A program made the translations under genes and the position numbers. The notes below the pieces were generated by a model. That model made no database searches. It was not told where the DNA came from and saw nothing but the letters and a program-made list of their open reading frames with translations. Below are positions 20,334-29,077 of a stretch of 64,000 bases of DNA, piece by piece. The stretch's first letter is position 1. Every line of letters starts with the position of its first letter. Origin of the DNA: Bacteroidales bacterium (GTDB taxonomy: Bacteria; Bacteroidota; Bacteroidia; Bacteroidales; UBA3663); assembly GCA_024694125.1 (NCBI GenBank), contig JAILKE010000036.1, positions 1 to 64,000 on the forward strand. The letters are read 5' to 3'.

Positions 20334-23300
20334 ATGAGGAAATTACTATCCCTCATCGTCCTGTCCGTGATGGGCTTGACGATGCTTATGGCACAGGTCA
20401 AACAAGTGACCGGTACCGTCATCTCTAATGAGGATGGAGAACCCGTAATCGGAGCCTCTGTATTGGTCAAGGGTACCCAGTTGGGTGTCACGACCGATAT
20501 AGACGGTAACTTCGTACTGTCCAATCTCCCCTCGGATGCCAAGACATTGGTAATCTCATACCTAGGTATGAAGACTCAGGAAGTACCCGTCAAGAGTGTG
20601 GTCAAGGTGACCCTGGAGAGCGCCATGGAGGTGCTCAGCGACGTTGTCGTGACGGGTATGGCCAAGGTGGACAAGCGCCTCTTCACCGGTGCAGCTACCA
20701 AACTGAGCAGTGAGGATATGAAGATAGCCGGTGTGGCCGATGTCTCACGTTCACTGGAAGGTCGTGCAGCTGGTGTATCAGTACAGAATGTGTCTGGTAC
20801 ATTCGGTACTGCGCCCAAGATCCGCGTGCGTGGTGCAACATCTATCTACGGTTCGTCCAAGCCTCTGTGGGTCGTCGATGGCGTCATCATGGAGGATGTG
20901 ACCGAAGTCAGCGCTGACCAGTTGTCGTCCGGTGATGCCAACACCCTGATTTCGTCAGCCATAGCAGGACTCAACTCGGACGATATTGAGTCGTTCGACA
21001 TCCTGAAGGATGGTTCCGCTACCTCTATATATGGTGCGCGCGCCATGGCAGGTGTGATTGTCATCACTACCAAGAAGGGTAAGGCCGGTCAGTCGCACAT
21101 CACCTATACCGGCGAGTACTCTATGCGCCTCAAGCCAAGCTACCGCACGTTCAACATCATGAACTCGCAGGACCAGATGGCCATCTATCAGGAGATGCAG
21201 CAGAAGGGTTACCTCAATTATGCCGAGATCTCCAATGCCGCATCCAGTGGTGTGTATGGCAAGATGTATCAGCTCATCACCGAGTATGATGCAACTTCAG
21301 GTCAGTTCGGTCTGCCCAATACTGCCGAAGCCAAGGCCAACTACCTGCGTGAAGCCGAGTACCGCAACACGGACTGGTTCGACGAGCTCTTCAGCAACGC
21401 CATCCAGCACAATCACTCGGTGAGCATCTCGACCGGTACGGAGAAGTCGCAGACCTACGCCTCTATCTCGGCCTTGTTCGACCCAGGTTGGACCAAGCAG
21501 AGCGAAGTGAAGCGTTATACTGCCAACCTGAACAATACGTACAAGATTAACAAGAAGTTGACCTTCAATATGATAGCCAATATGAGCTATCGTCAGCAGA
21601 AGGCCCCTGGTACACTGTCCAGCGAGACTGATGTCGTGACAGGCAAGGTTCACCGTTCGTTCGATATCAACCCATATTCGTACGCCCTCAATACATCGCG
21701 TGCACTGGATCCCCATACCTACTATACACGTAACTATGCACCATTCAACATCCTGCACGAGTTGGACAACAACTACATCGACCTCGATGTGTTCGATACC
21801 CGTGTACAGGGCGAGTTGAAGTACAAGCCTATCCTCAATGCCGAAATTTCGGTATTGGGCGCATACAAGTACAATGGCTCTACCCAGGCGCACCACATCC
21901 TGGATGGTTCGAACCAGGCACAGGCATACCGTGCTATGAATACTCCAGTCATCCGTGATAGCAACCCATTCCTTTATTCAGATCCTGATAATCCGTATGC
22001 ACTGCCTGTTTCTATTCTCCCTTATGGCGGTATCTACGAGAAAACTGCTAACAAGATGAACTCTTGGGACTTCCGTGCCACAGCATCGTACAACAATGAA
22101 TATGACGAACAGCACATCGTCAACTTCTATGGCGGTATGGAGGTGAACAGCATTGACCGTACTAAGGACTGGTTCCGAGGATGGGGTCGCCAGTCTGAAT
22201 ATGGAGATAAGGCAAAATATGATTATAGAGTCTTCAAAAAGGGTGAAGAGAATAATTCCGAATATTTTACTCTCGATAATACACACCAGCGTCGTGTTGC
22301 GTACTTCGGTACAGCTACCTACTCATGGAAGAGCCGCTACACCCTCAATGGTACCTGGCGATACGAGGGCTCTAACCGTCTCGGCAAGTCCCGTTCTGCC
22401 CGCTGGTTGCCTACATGGAATGTATCGACCGCATGGAATGCCCACGAGGAAGAGTGGTTCAAGGACCTGTGTGGTGACGTGCTTACGCACGCAACCGTCA
22501 AGGGGTCATACTCTCTGACTGCTGAAAGTGGCCCAGAGTGGGTTACTAATTCAATGCATATCATTCAAAGTAAGAATCCATGGCGTCCATTTACTTCTGT
22601 GGGTGAGAATGGCTTGAGCGAAAAGTATCCTGTCAATGAAGACTTGACCTACGAGAAGAAACACGAGTTGAACTTTGGAGTTGCTATGGGCTTCCTGGAC
22701 AACCGTATCAATGTCGAGTTTGACTGGTACAAGCGTGACAATTATGACCTGATAGGCATATCCAATACTGAGTTGATCGGTCAACAATATGGTAATGTAG
22801 CTACGATGAAGTCCAACGGTGTCGAGCTGAGCATCTCTACTACCAACATCAAGAAGAAGGATTTCTCATGGACTACCAGTTTCGTTTATTCGCACACCCA
22901 CAATGAGGTGACCGAACTTGATAACAATCAGCGAGTCATCGACCTCGTCTCGGGCAGTGGTTTCGCCCTGGTAGGTTATCCAGTCCGCTCACTCTTCTCT
23001 ATCCCATTCAAGGGACTGAATGACGAGGGTCTGCCTACCTTCCTGGATCAGGATGGAAATATCTCGACCACAGGCATCAATTTCCAGGAGAGCAATTCTG
23101 ATAAATTGAAGTTCCTGGAGTATTCGGGAAGTGTAGATCCAACCGACGTAGGTTCATTGGGCAACGTATTCACCTACAAGAACTTCTCGCTCAATCTCTT
23201 CATCACCTACTCATTCGGCAACGTAGTTCGTCTGGACCCAGTTTTCAGCAACGAGTACAACGACCTCAACTCTATGCCTAAGGAGTTCGCCAACCGATGG

Positions 23301-23654
23301 GTGGTTCCGGGTGACGAGAAAGTTACCACTATTCCTGTCATCGCTTCACGTCGTCAGAACCAGAATGATTCTAGCCTGAGCTATGCTTACAATGCGTACA
23401 ACTATTCGACCGAGCGTATCGCCAAGGGTGACTTCATCCGTATGAAGGAGATATCGTTGGGCTACAACTTCCCTAAGTCAACATTGGAGAAGCTCCAGCT
23501 CAATACTCTGTCACTTAAGTTGCAGGCAACCAACCTCTTCCTGATCTATGCCGACAAGAAGCTCAATGGTCAGGATCCTGAGTTCTTCAATACTGGTGGT
23601 GTGGCTGTGCCTATGCCAAAGCAGTTCACCCTGACACTTAAGGTAGGAATCTAA
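20334..23654 (+). CDS. SusC/RagA-family TonB-dependent outer-membrane transporter (operon 2)
   Basis: A 1106-residue SusC-like transporter. The signal peptide ends near LMAQ, followed by a carboxypeptidase-regulatory-like domain (about 20-100, VTGTVISNEDGEPVIGASV), a plug domain (about 105-240, with IRVRGATSIYGSSKPLWVVDGV) and a large barrel. It is a clear paralogue of the SusC at 5483 in the N-terminal 100 residues but diverges in the barrel, so substrates probably differ. SusD follows after 16 bp. Downstream lipoproteins include a predicted metallohydrolase, which hints at a peptide or protein substrate rather than a plain glycan. That is an inference. Confidence 0.95.
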   Translation: MRKLLSLIVLSVMGLTMLMAQVKQVTGTVISNEDGEPVIGASVLVKGTQLGVTTDIDGNFVLSNLPSDAKTLVISYLGMKTQEVPVKSVVKVTLESAMEVLSDVVVTGMAKVDKRLFTGAATKLSSEDMKIAGVADVSRSLEGRAAGVSVQNVSGTFGTAPKIRVRGATSIYGSSKPLWVVDGVIMEDVTEVSADQLSSGDANTLISSAIAGLNSDDIESFDILKDGSATSIYGARAMAGVIVITTKKGKAGQSHITYTGEYSMRLKPSYRTFNIMNSQDQMAIYQEMQQKGYLNYAEISNAASSGVYGKMYQLITEYDATSGQFGLPNTAEAKANYLREAEYRNTDWFDELFSNAIQHNHSVSISTGTEKSQTYASISALFDPGWTKQSEVKRYTANLNNTYKINKKLTFNMIANMSYRQQKAPGTLSSETDVVTGKVHRSFDINPYSYALNTSRALDPHTYYTRNYAPFNILHELDNNYIDLDVFDTRVQGELKYKPILNAEISVLGAYKYNGSTQAHHILDGSNQAQAYRAMNTPVIRDSNPFLYSDPDNPYALPVSILPYGGIYEKTANKMNSWDFRATASYNNEYDEQHIVNFYGGMEVNSIDRTKDWFRGWGRQSEYGDKAKYDYRVFKKGEENNSEYFTLDNTHQRRVAYFGTATYSWKSRYTLNGTWRYEGSNRLGKSRSARWLPTWNVSTAWNAHEEEWFKDLCGDVLTHATVKGSYSLTAESGPEWVTNSMHIIQSKNPWRPFTSVGENGLSEKYPVNEDLTYEKKHELNFGVAMGFLDNRINVEFDWYKRDNYDLIGISNTELIGQQYGNVATMKSNGVELSISTTNIKKKDFSWTTSFVYSHTHNEVTELDNNQRVIDLVSGSGFALVGYPVRSLFSIPFKGLNDEGLPTFLDQDGNISTTGINFQESNSDKLKFLEYSGSVDPTDVGSLGNVFTYKNFSLNLFITYSFGNVVRLDPVFSNEYNDLNSMPKEFANRWVVPGDEKVTTIPVIASRRQNQNDSSLSYAYNAYNYSTERIAKGDFIRMKEISLGYNFPKSTLEKLQLNTLSLKLQATNLFLIYADKKLNGQDPEFFNTGGVAVPMPKQFTLTLKVGI

Positions 23655-23670
23655 AAATCGACTTACAGTA

Positions 23671-25344
23671 ATGAAACAATCTATTATATTTAAAACAGCA
23701 CTCGTTGCCCTGTCGGCCGTCACCATGACTGCCTGCAACGACTTCCTCGATACGATGCCTGATAATCGTACCGAACTGGATACTAAGGAGAAAATCCAAA
23801 AGTTGCTTGTGTCTGCCTATCCTACGATTGATCCAATCAGCATCGGAGAGTTCATGTCCGACAATGTGGATGATATGGGCCCCAAGAATCCTAATTATAA
23901 TCGTCTCTTGCAACAATTGTTTCGTTGGCAGGATGTGACGGAAGATTATTTCTGCTGTCCAGATGAGTTTTGGACTAATCTCAATATGTGTGTGGAGACT
24001 GCCAATACTGCATTGGAAGCAATCGAAAAGAGTGATGATCCATCACTCCTCACTGCTGAACGGGCCGAGGCACTTCTCTGTCGTGCGTATGCAGACTTCT
24101 TGTTGGTCAACTATTTTGCTCTTCATTATAATCCTAATGATCCAGAACGCTTGGGTATCACTTGCGTTAAGGAGCCGATGACGACTATTGAAGTACATTA
24201 CGAGCGTGAGACGGTACTTGAGAACTATGCGAGCATACAGGCTGACCTGGAGGAGGCTCTCCCCTTGGTCCGTGATGATTATTACGTCGTGCCCAAGTAT
24301 CATTTTACCAAGATGGCTGCTAATGCCTTTGCATGTCAGTTCTATCTCTTTTCTGAGCAGTGGGACAAGGCAAAGCTTTATGCCGATTACGTGTTGGGAT
24401 CTAATCCTTCCAGCATGATCCGAAACTGGAAACAGTTGGGCAGCATGGATCAGGATTTCGATGCACGTTCACAGTATTATGTCAATGCCGACCTTAATAA
24501 CAATATCATGTTGTTGACTTCCGCCAGTCTGGCAGGACGCTTGTTCGGCCCAACTTACCTAGGCAAAAGATATGCCCATAATGCTTACATCGGCACCAAC
24601 GAGACTGTAGCTGCTCTTGCAGCTCTTTGGAAAGGCGACAAGGAGAATTTCTTTTTTCCTATCAGCAGATATTCAGGCACAAATTTGGATACATGGATAA
24701 TGGAGTCATTGCCTGACATGTTCGAATATACGGATCCAGTGGCAGGTATCGGTATTCCCCATACGGTTTATGCTGCATTCTCGGGAGATGAAGTATTGCT
24801 CAATCGTGCTGAAGCCAAAATCATGTTAGGTCAATATGATGCCGCAGCTGAGGATATGAATGTGTGGTTGGGCAACGTAGCCGACTCGATTGTAATCAGA
24901 GGATTGTATTTTACTCCCCAAGATATGAAGCAATTCATGGATTCTATTAAGTATAGTTACGATGATTCTCTCCATCTCTCATCAACGATCAAGAAGCACC
25001 TCCATCCGCTTTTCTCCATCGATGCTGAAGGTTCCATTCAGGAGAGTATGTTGCAGCTTCTCCTCGCAATGCGCCGCTATGAGACTCTTCACATGGGTAA
25101 GAGGTGGTTGGACATCAAGCGTTATGGCATCGTCATTCCACGTCGTGTAATGAATGCTTCCGGCAAACCAGAGAAGGTTATTGATTGGTTGACGGTCGAT
25201 GACCCACGTCGAGCAGTCCAGATTCCTCAGAATTCAATCTCTGCAGGATATGAGGCTAACCCTCGAGTCATCAGTGGTTCAGATTCTGAATCTTGTGAAG
25301 GGTTGAAAGAAGTGAGCTTCGAATCTTTCCTTAAAAATAATTAA
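23671..25344 (+). CDS. SusD/RagB-family surface lipoprotein (operon 2)
   Basis: A 557-residue lipoprotein with lipobox MTAC (Cys at about 24) followed by NDFLDTMPDNR, a common SusD start. It has the helical SusD pattern (AEALLCRAYADFLLVNYFALHY) and the C-terminal RRYETLHMGKRWLDIKRYG segment. It is the partner of the SusC just upstream. Compared with SusD 1 it is of the group with an N-terminal FLD motif, closer to RagB-like proteins. Gene density is tight, with 11 bp to the next lipoprotein. Confidence 0.93.
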   Translation: MKQSIIFKTALVALSAVTMTACNDFLDTMPDNRTELDTKEKIQKLLVSAYPTIDPISIGEFMSDNVDDMGPKNPNYNRLLQQLFRWQDVTEDYFCCPDEFWTNLNMCVETANTALEAIEKSDDPSLLTAERAEALLCRAYADFLLVNYFALHYNPNDPERLGITCVKEPMTTIEVHYERETVLENYASIQADLEEALPLVRDDYYVVPKYHFTKMAANAFACQFYLFSEQWDKAKLYADYVLGSNPSSMIRNWKQLGSMDQDFDARSQYYVNADLNNNIMLLTSASLAGRLFGPTYLGKRYAHNAYIGTNETVAALAALWKGDKENFFFPISRYSGTNLDTWIMESLPDMFEYTDPVAGIGIPHTVYAAFSGDEVLLNRAEAKIMLGQYDAAAEDMNVWLGNVADSIVIRGLYFTPQDMKQFMDSIKYSYDDSLHLSSTIKKHLHPLFSIDAEGSIQESMLQLLLAMRRYETLHMGKRWLDIKRYGIVIPRRVMNASGKPEKVIDWLTVDDPRRAVQIPQNSISAGYEANPRVISGSDSESCEGLKEVSFESFLKNN

Positions 25345-25355
25345 TTCTGTAAGTT

Positions 25356-26285
25356 ATGAAACACTATATTATTTCGACTTTGTCACTGCTGGCATTATTC
25401 TCTTTCTCAGCCTGCGATGACGACAATGCTATACAAAGTGAGTCGATCATAACGGTTGACGGATATACACAGAACGCTTTCGATAAGTGGCTTGAAAAGA
25501 ATTATGTACTCCCATATAATATTGAATTCAAGTATCGATATGAGGAAATCGAGGCGGACTACAATCATTACACAGTCCCAGCGGGTTTGTATAGCTCTAT
25601 CAAGATGGCTAATCTCATCAAGTATCTCTGCATTGAGACCTACAATGAGGTGGCTAATGTCGAGTTCACCCGAAGCTACTTCCCGAAGGAATTCTTCATG
25701 ATAGGTGAGTTCGAGTATCAGAACAATGGTACAATGGTGCTCGGTACAGCAGAGGGAGGTCGTAAAATCATCATGGCTGGTCTGAATAACCTTGATTATA
25801 TAATGGAATCTGGAATGGATGATTTGAATGAGTATTACATCAAAACCATTCATCATGAGTTCACTCATATTATGAATCAAGTCGTCAGTTATCCTACTGA
25901 TTTCCAAAATATAAATGGTGATAGATTCGTAAACGATTCATGGAATAACCCTCCATATAAATCTGATTATCTGAAGAGAGGATTCATTACAAGTTATGCA
26001 CAGAAGGAACATCGTGAGGATTTCGCCGAGATGTTGTCTGTATATGTGACTCACGACTCCGTTTGGTGGGAGAAACAGATGGTCGAGGCTGACGAAAAGT
26101 ATGCAGATAATTCAAAGGTCAAGGACATGACCGGTCGCGAGTTGATAGAAATGAAACTCAAGATTGTCCGCGAATATCTGCTCGAATCATTTAACATCGA
26201 CATCGATGACATACGTAGGTCTGTCATGCGCCGTCAGGAGGATGTCGAGAATGGTCTGGTGAATCTGACCAATATTGATTTGTAA
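25356..26285 (+). CDS. Substrate import-associated zinc metallohydrolase lipoprotein
   Basis: A 309-residue lipoprotein (lipobox FSAC, Cys at about 20) with a zinc motif HEFTH at residues 167-171 and a downstream AE motif with Glu225, the pattern of a gluzincin-type metallopeptidase. This matches the family of HExxH lipoproteins that occur beside SusC/SusD pairs. It probably cuts a bound substrate at the cell surface before import. The exact bond cleaved is unknown; a peptidase is most likely from the fold. It is third in the five-gene operon. Confidence 0.85.
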   Translation: MKHYIISTLSLLALFSFSACDDDNAIQSESIITVDGYTQNAFDKWLEKNYVLPYNIEFKYRYEEIEADYNHYTVPAGLYSSIKMANLIKYLCIETYNEVANVEFTRSYFPKEFFMIGEFEYQNNGTMVLGTAEGGRKIIMAGLNNLDYIMESGMDDLNEYYIKTIHHEFTHIMNQVVSYPTDFQNINGDRFVNDSWNNPPYKSDYLKRGFITSYAQKEHREDFAEMLSVYVTHDSVWWEKQMVEADEKYADNSKVKDMTGRELIEMKLKIVREYLLESFNIDIDDIRRSVMRRQEDVENGLVNLTNIDL

Positions 26286-26305
26286 TTCTAATTTGCTTAA
26301 TCGTA

Positions 26306-27646
26306 ATGAAAAAGATTAAAATATTTACAGGCTTAAGCCTCTTGACTTTTGCTTTGGCATTCTCCTCTTGTCTGAAGGATCAAGAGGATCTCTTTGAAGA
26401 GTCTGCCACCAAGCGTCTCACCACTTATTTGAGTGATGTCCAGTCAACGTTGATTGGAGCCGAGTATGGGTGGAAATTAAGCTATTTCCCTGACAGAGAA
26501 CAGTCGTACGGCGGTTACAACTATACCCTCCGTTTCTCTACTGACAATGTCACTGCGCAATGGGAGTTGTCTGATGAATCTTCGGAGTCTGTTACCTCAA
26601 CCTATAAACTATGTAATGAAGATGGCCCATGTATCCTGTTCGATACATACAATGATTTTCTTCATTACTTCGCAACTCCAAGTGGCGATTCTGGCCCTGG
26701 CGGCTATGAGGCTTATGATGGCGACTTCATGTTCATCGTCATGGGTATAGAGGATGACGGCAAAACGATTCGCCTGAAGGGTGCACGTTCTGGCAATGAG
26801 ATGTATCTATACAAACTCGAGGAGCCAGCATCTTCCTATTTGGATAAACTTGCAAATGTGGAAGATACTATGATTTTCAGAAAGTTCAATTATTCTAAAG
26901 TTTTGCCAGTGCAGCATATCGTATTGCCTGATACTGCTTTCGACTACATTGATACGGTAACTGTTAAAATCAATGTTACTGACTATCGAGTGTTTGATTT
27001 CTCATATTCTAAGATGGAGGTGGTCGAGAACCGTTTCGAAGCTGTAGAATATGAAGCTATGGCATCGGGAATATATGATTTGGATGGAATTCATTTCTAT
27101 CAGCCTGTCGAAATCATGGGTGATACATTCGAAGGTTTTAATCCCGTCTGCAATGCTGATAGTACATACTCAGTCTTCGGCTCTGATGTAGTGTGGAATT
27201 TCATTCGATTGACTCCATACGAAGAACTTATAGATGGTGAGTGGTATTTAAGCTATAAAAACTTGAGTCCTTCGCTCCAGGCAGATTGGACAATTGCGAA
27301 AAATGAATTCAATAACACTTTCAATTCTCTCAGTATAGATAATTGCATTATGTCAGCAAATGAATTTGATGTTGTTTTTAGCGGTTATCTTACCAGATAT
27401 TCTATGGAAATAACTAAAATTGCAGACAATGAAGTCGCCCTTGAGATTACGGGTATCGATCCAGAGGATGTAAATGCCGAATTTATTGAAGGTTATTGTT
27501 CGCATTATCGTTTGCTTACGAATCCAGGTAATGGTACTTACAAGATGAAAGCCTTGAATAAACGACAATCTGAAATGTTGTTGGTGAACCAAAAGGATCC
27601 ATCTATTTACTATATTATTTCCAGAAAACAGGTAAATGCTTTTTAA
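26306..27646 (+). CDS. DUF4302-family lipoprotein
   Basis: A 446-residue lipoprotein with lipobox FSSC (Cys at about 22). The segment just after the lipobox, LFEESATKRLTTYLSDVQSTL, and the following GAEYGWKLSYFPD are characteristic of DUF4302, a Bacteroidetes family found in SusCD operons beside HExxH lipoproteins. No catalytic motif is recognised. It is probably a surface binding or assembly partner. It sits 20 bp after the metallohydrolase gene and 18 bp before the BACON protein. Confidence 0.75.
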   Translation: MKKIKIFTGLSLLTFALAFSSCLKDQEDLFEESATKRLTTYLSDVQSTLIGAEYGWKLSYFPDREQSYGGYNYTLRFSTDNVTAQWELSDESSESVTSTYKLCNEDGPCILFDTYNDFLHYFATPSGDSGPGGYEAYDGDFMFIVMGIEDDGKTIRLKGARSGNEMYLYKLEEPASSYLDKLANVEDTMIFRKFNYSKVLPVQHIVLPDTAFDYIDTVTVKINVTDYRVFDFSYSKMEVVENRFEAVEYEAMASGIYDLDGIHFYQPVEIMGDTFEGFNPVCNADSTYSVFGSDVVWNFIRLTPYEELIDGEWYLSYKNLSPSLQADWTIAKNEFNNTFNSLSIDNCIMSANEFDVVFSGYLTRYSMEITKIADNEVALEITGIDPEDVNAEFIEGYCSHYRLLTNPGNGTYKMKALNKRQSEMLLVNQKDPSIYYIISRKQVNAF

Positions 27647-27664
27647 ATCTAAGGACGAGTTGTT

Positions 27665-28840
27665 ATGAAAAAGTTTTTTAGTCTTCTCGCATCTTCTGTC
27701 ATTATCGCTGCAGGCTTCACCGCCTGCGGCGAGGATGATGCAACATATACGCCTGTCACCAGTAATATCAAGATTACTTCGACAGCTATTGACTTCACGG
27801 CACTGGGTGGCGAGGGTTACATCACCTATACCTCCTCATCTGCCATAACCTACGACTGCGATGCTGAATGGGTCAGTGTATCCGAGGCTGAGCAGGGTAA
27901 GTTGACCCTCACTGTCGCCAAGAACTACGAGCTGGATGGCCGTGTGGCTATCGTTACTTTGTCCGACAAGCAGGGCGACACGGAGGTTTCTGTCATTCAG
28001 CAGGGTGTAACACAGGATTACTCGATCGAAGTGACTTCGGGTGGCGAGGCTGCGCTCTTCTACACAGACGAGGGTAATTTCCCTGCTATCAACATCCCAA
28101 GTGACTCTGCTGGTACATTCGCATTCGGTATCGAGGCTCCCATGGCAGTGGAGTTCGCCTACGATGCAGACTGGTTGTCTGTCTCTGCCAGCGATGACTC
28201 TATCTATGTTACCGTCACTGACAATGAGACGGGCCACATCCGCCAGACTCAGATCGCCTATGAGTGCGGAGCCAAGCGTGATGCTATCGTTCTGACTCAG
28301 AGCGAACCATCTGACCTGTACGGCCTCGGTATCATGACTTATAAGTATGTTGAGGGTGATAAAGTCAAGGATTCTGTTCAGTATGTGTATATAACTGCCA
28401 AGGGTATAGCTATCCTCGATTGTGATGGTTTAGACCCTAATGGCGGTTCATGGTTATTGCCTGCTACTATCAACGAGGGTACGGCTGACTTCACCTTCTC
28501 TTGCCCTGGTTATGTAGGTGACTATGGTGGAGTATTCGATATCTATGCTCTCGCTGTCAACTCCAAATTGAATCCAGTTTTGACCAGCTCATCGGACGTT
28601 CGCAGTGCTATCTACGATGCGGAAAATGGTTGCAGTACCATACCTGTGTCTTTCGGTTCTGGCTATCTCGGATTCGCGCTCGGTGCATTTACTCAGAACA
28701 AGCCTGTAAATGAAAATAACTATCAGGGTCCCGCCCAGATCAGCCTTCTCCCTTGCATCTATCGACTTGATCCATCTTCAGAGGCTGCCCCTGCACGCGT
28801 CCTCGAAGCCGCCAAGGCTTTTGAGGCCATCCTGAAGTAA
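27665..28840 (+). CDS. BACON-domain lipoprotein
   Basis: A 391-residue lipoprotein with lipobox FTAC (Cys at about 21). Two BACON-like beta-sandwich repeats are visible, at about residues 35-120 (ending VSVIQQG) and about 125-220 (ending AIVLTQSE), each with the YDCDAEWVSVS or FAYDADWLSVS signature. The last 170 residues are a separate beta-rich domain that I do not recognise. BACON domains space surface proteins away from the membrane or bind glycans and mucin. It is the last gene of the operon, and a strong terminator follows 49 bp later. Confidence 0.75.
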   Translation: MKKFFSLLASSVIIAAGFTACGEDDATYTPVTSNIKITSTAIDFTALGGEGYITYTSSSAITYDCDAEWVSVSEAEQGKLTLTVAKNYELDGRVAIVTLSDKQGDTEVSVIQQGVTQDYSIEVTSGGEAALFYTDEGNFPAINIPSDSAGTFAFGIEAPMAVEFAYDADWLSVSASDDSIYVTVTDNETGHIRQTQIAYECGAKRDAIVLTQSEPSDLYGLGIMTYKYVEGDKVKDSVQYVYITAKGIAILDCDGLDPNGGSWLLPATINEGTADFTFSCPGYVGDYGGVFDIYALAVNSKLNPVLTSSSDVRSAIYDAENGCSTIPVSFGSGYLGFALGAFTQNKPVNENNYQGPAQISLLPCIYRLDPSSEAAPARVLEAAKAFEAILK

Positions 28841-28889
28841 TCCTCCATTCAGACGATTTCAAGTAAAACCCCCCATCTATTATAATTTT

Positions 28890-28936
28890 CGGGAGTAACG
28901 TTTTGCCACGCAATCCGTTACTCCCGTTTGTTATAT
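28890..28936 (+). terminator. Intrinsic terminator of SusCD operon 2
   Basis: CGGGAGTAACG (28890-28900) pairs perfectly with CGTTACTCCCG (28916-28926) as an 11-bp stem, followed by TTTGTTATATT. Confidence 0.85.
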
Positions 28937-29028
28937 TCTCCATTAATCAAAATTGATTGAAATCAATCCAGTCAGTCGAGGAAATTCCTCCATAGATTGA
29001 AATCAATAGACATTAATCCAGTCAGTTG
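28934..29028. repeat. CTCCATTAAT...CAGTCAGTTG dispersed repeat, two diverged copies
   Basis: Two diverged copies (from 28934 and from about 28986) share CTCCATTAAT, TGAAATCAAT and CAGTCAGT with four better copies at 43997-44202. They lie between convergent SusCD operon 2 and rel. Confidence 0.75.
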
Positions 29029-29077
29029 GTAGCTTGTGTAAGAGTGGAAGTGTCCGTACAAGATCAGGAAACAGCTA

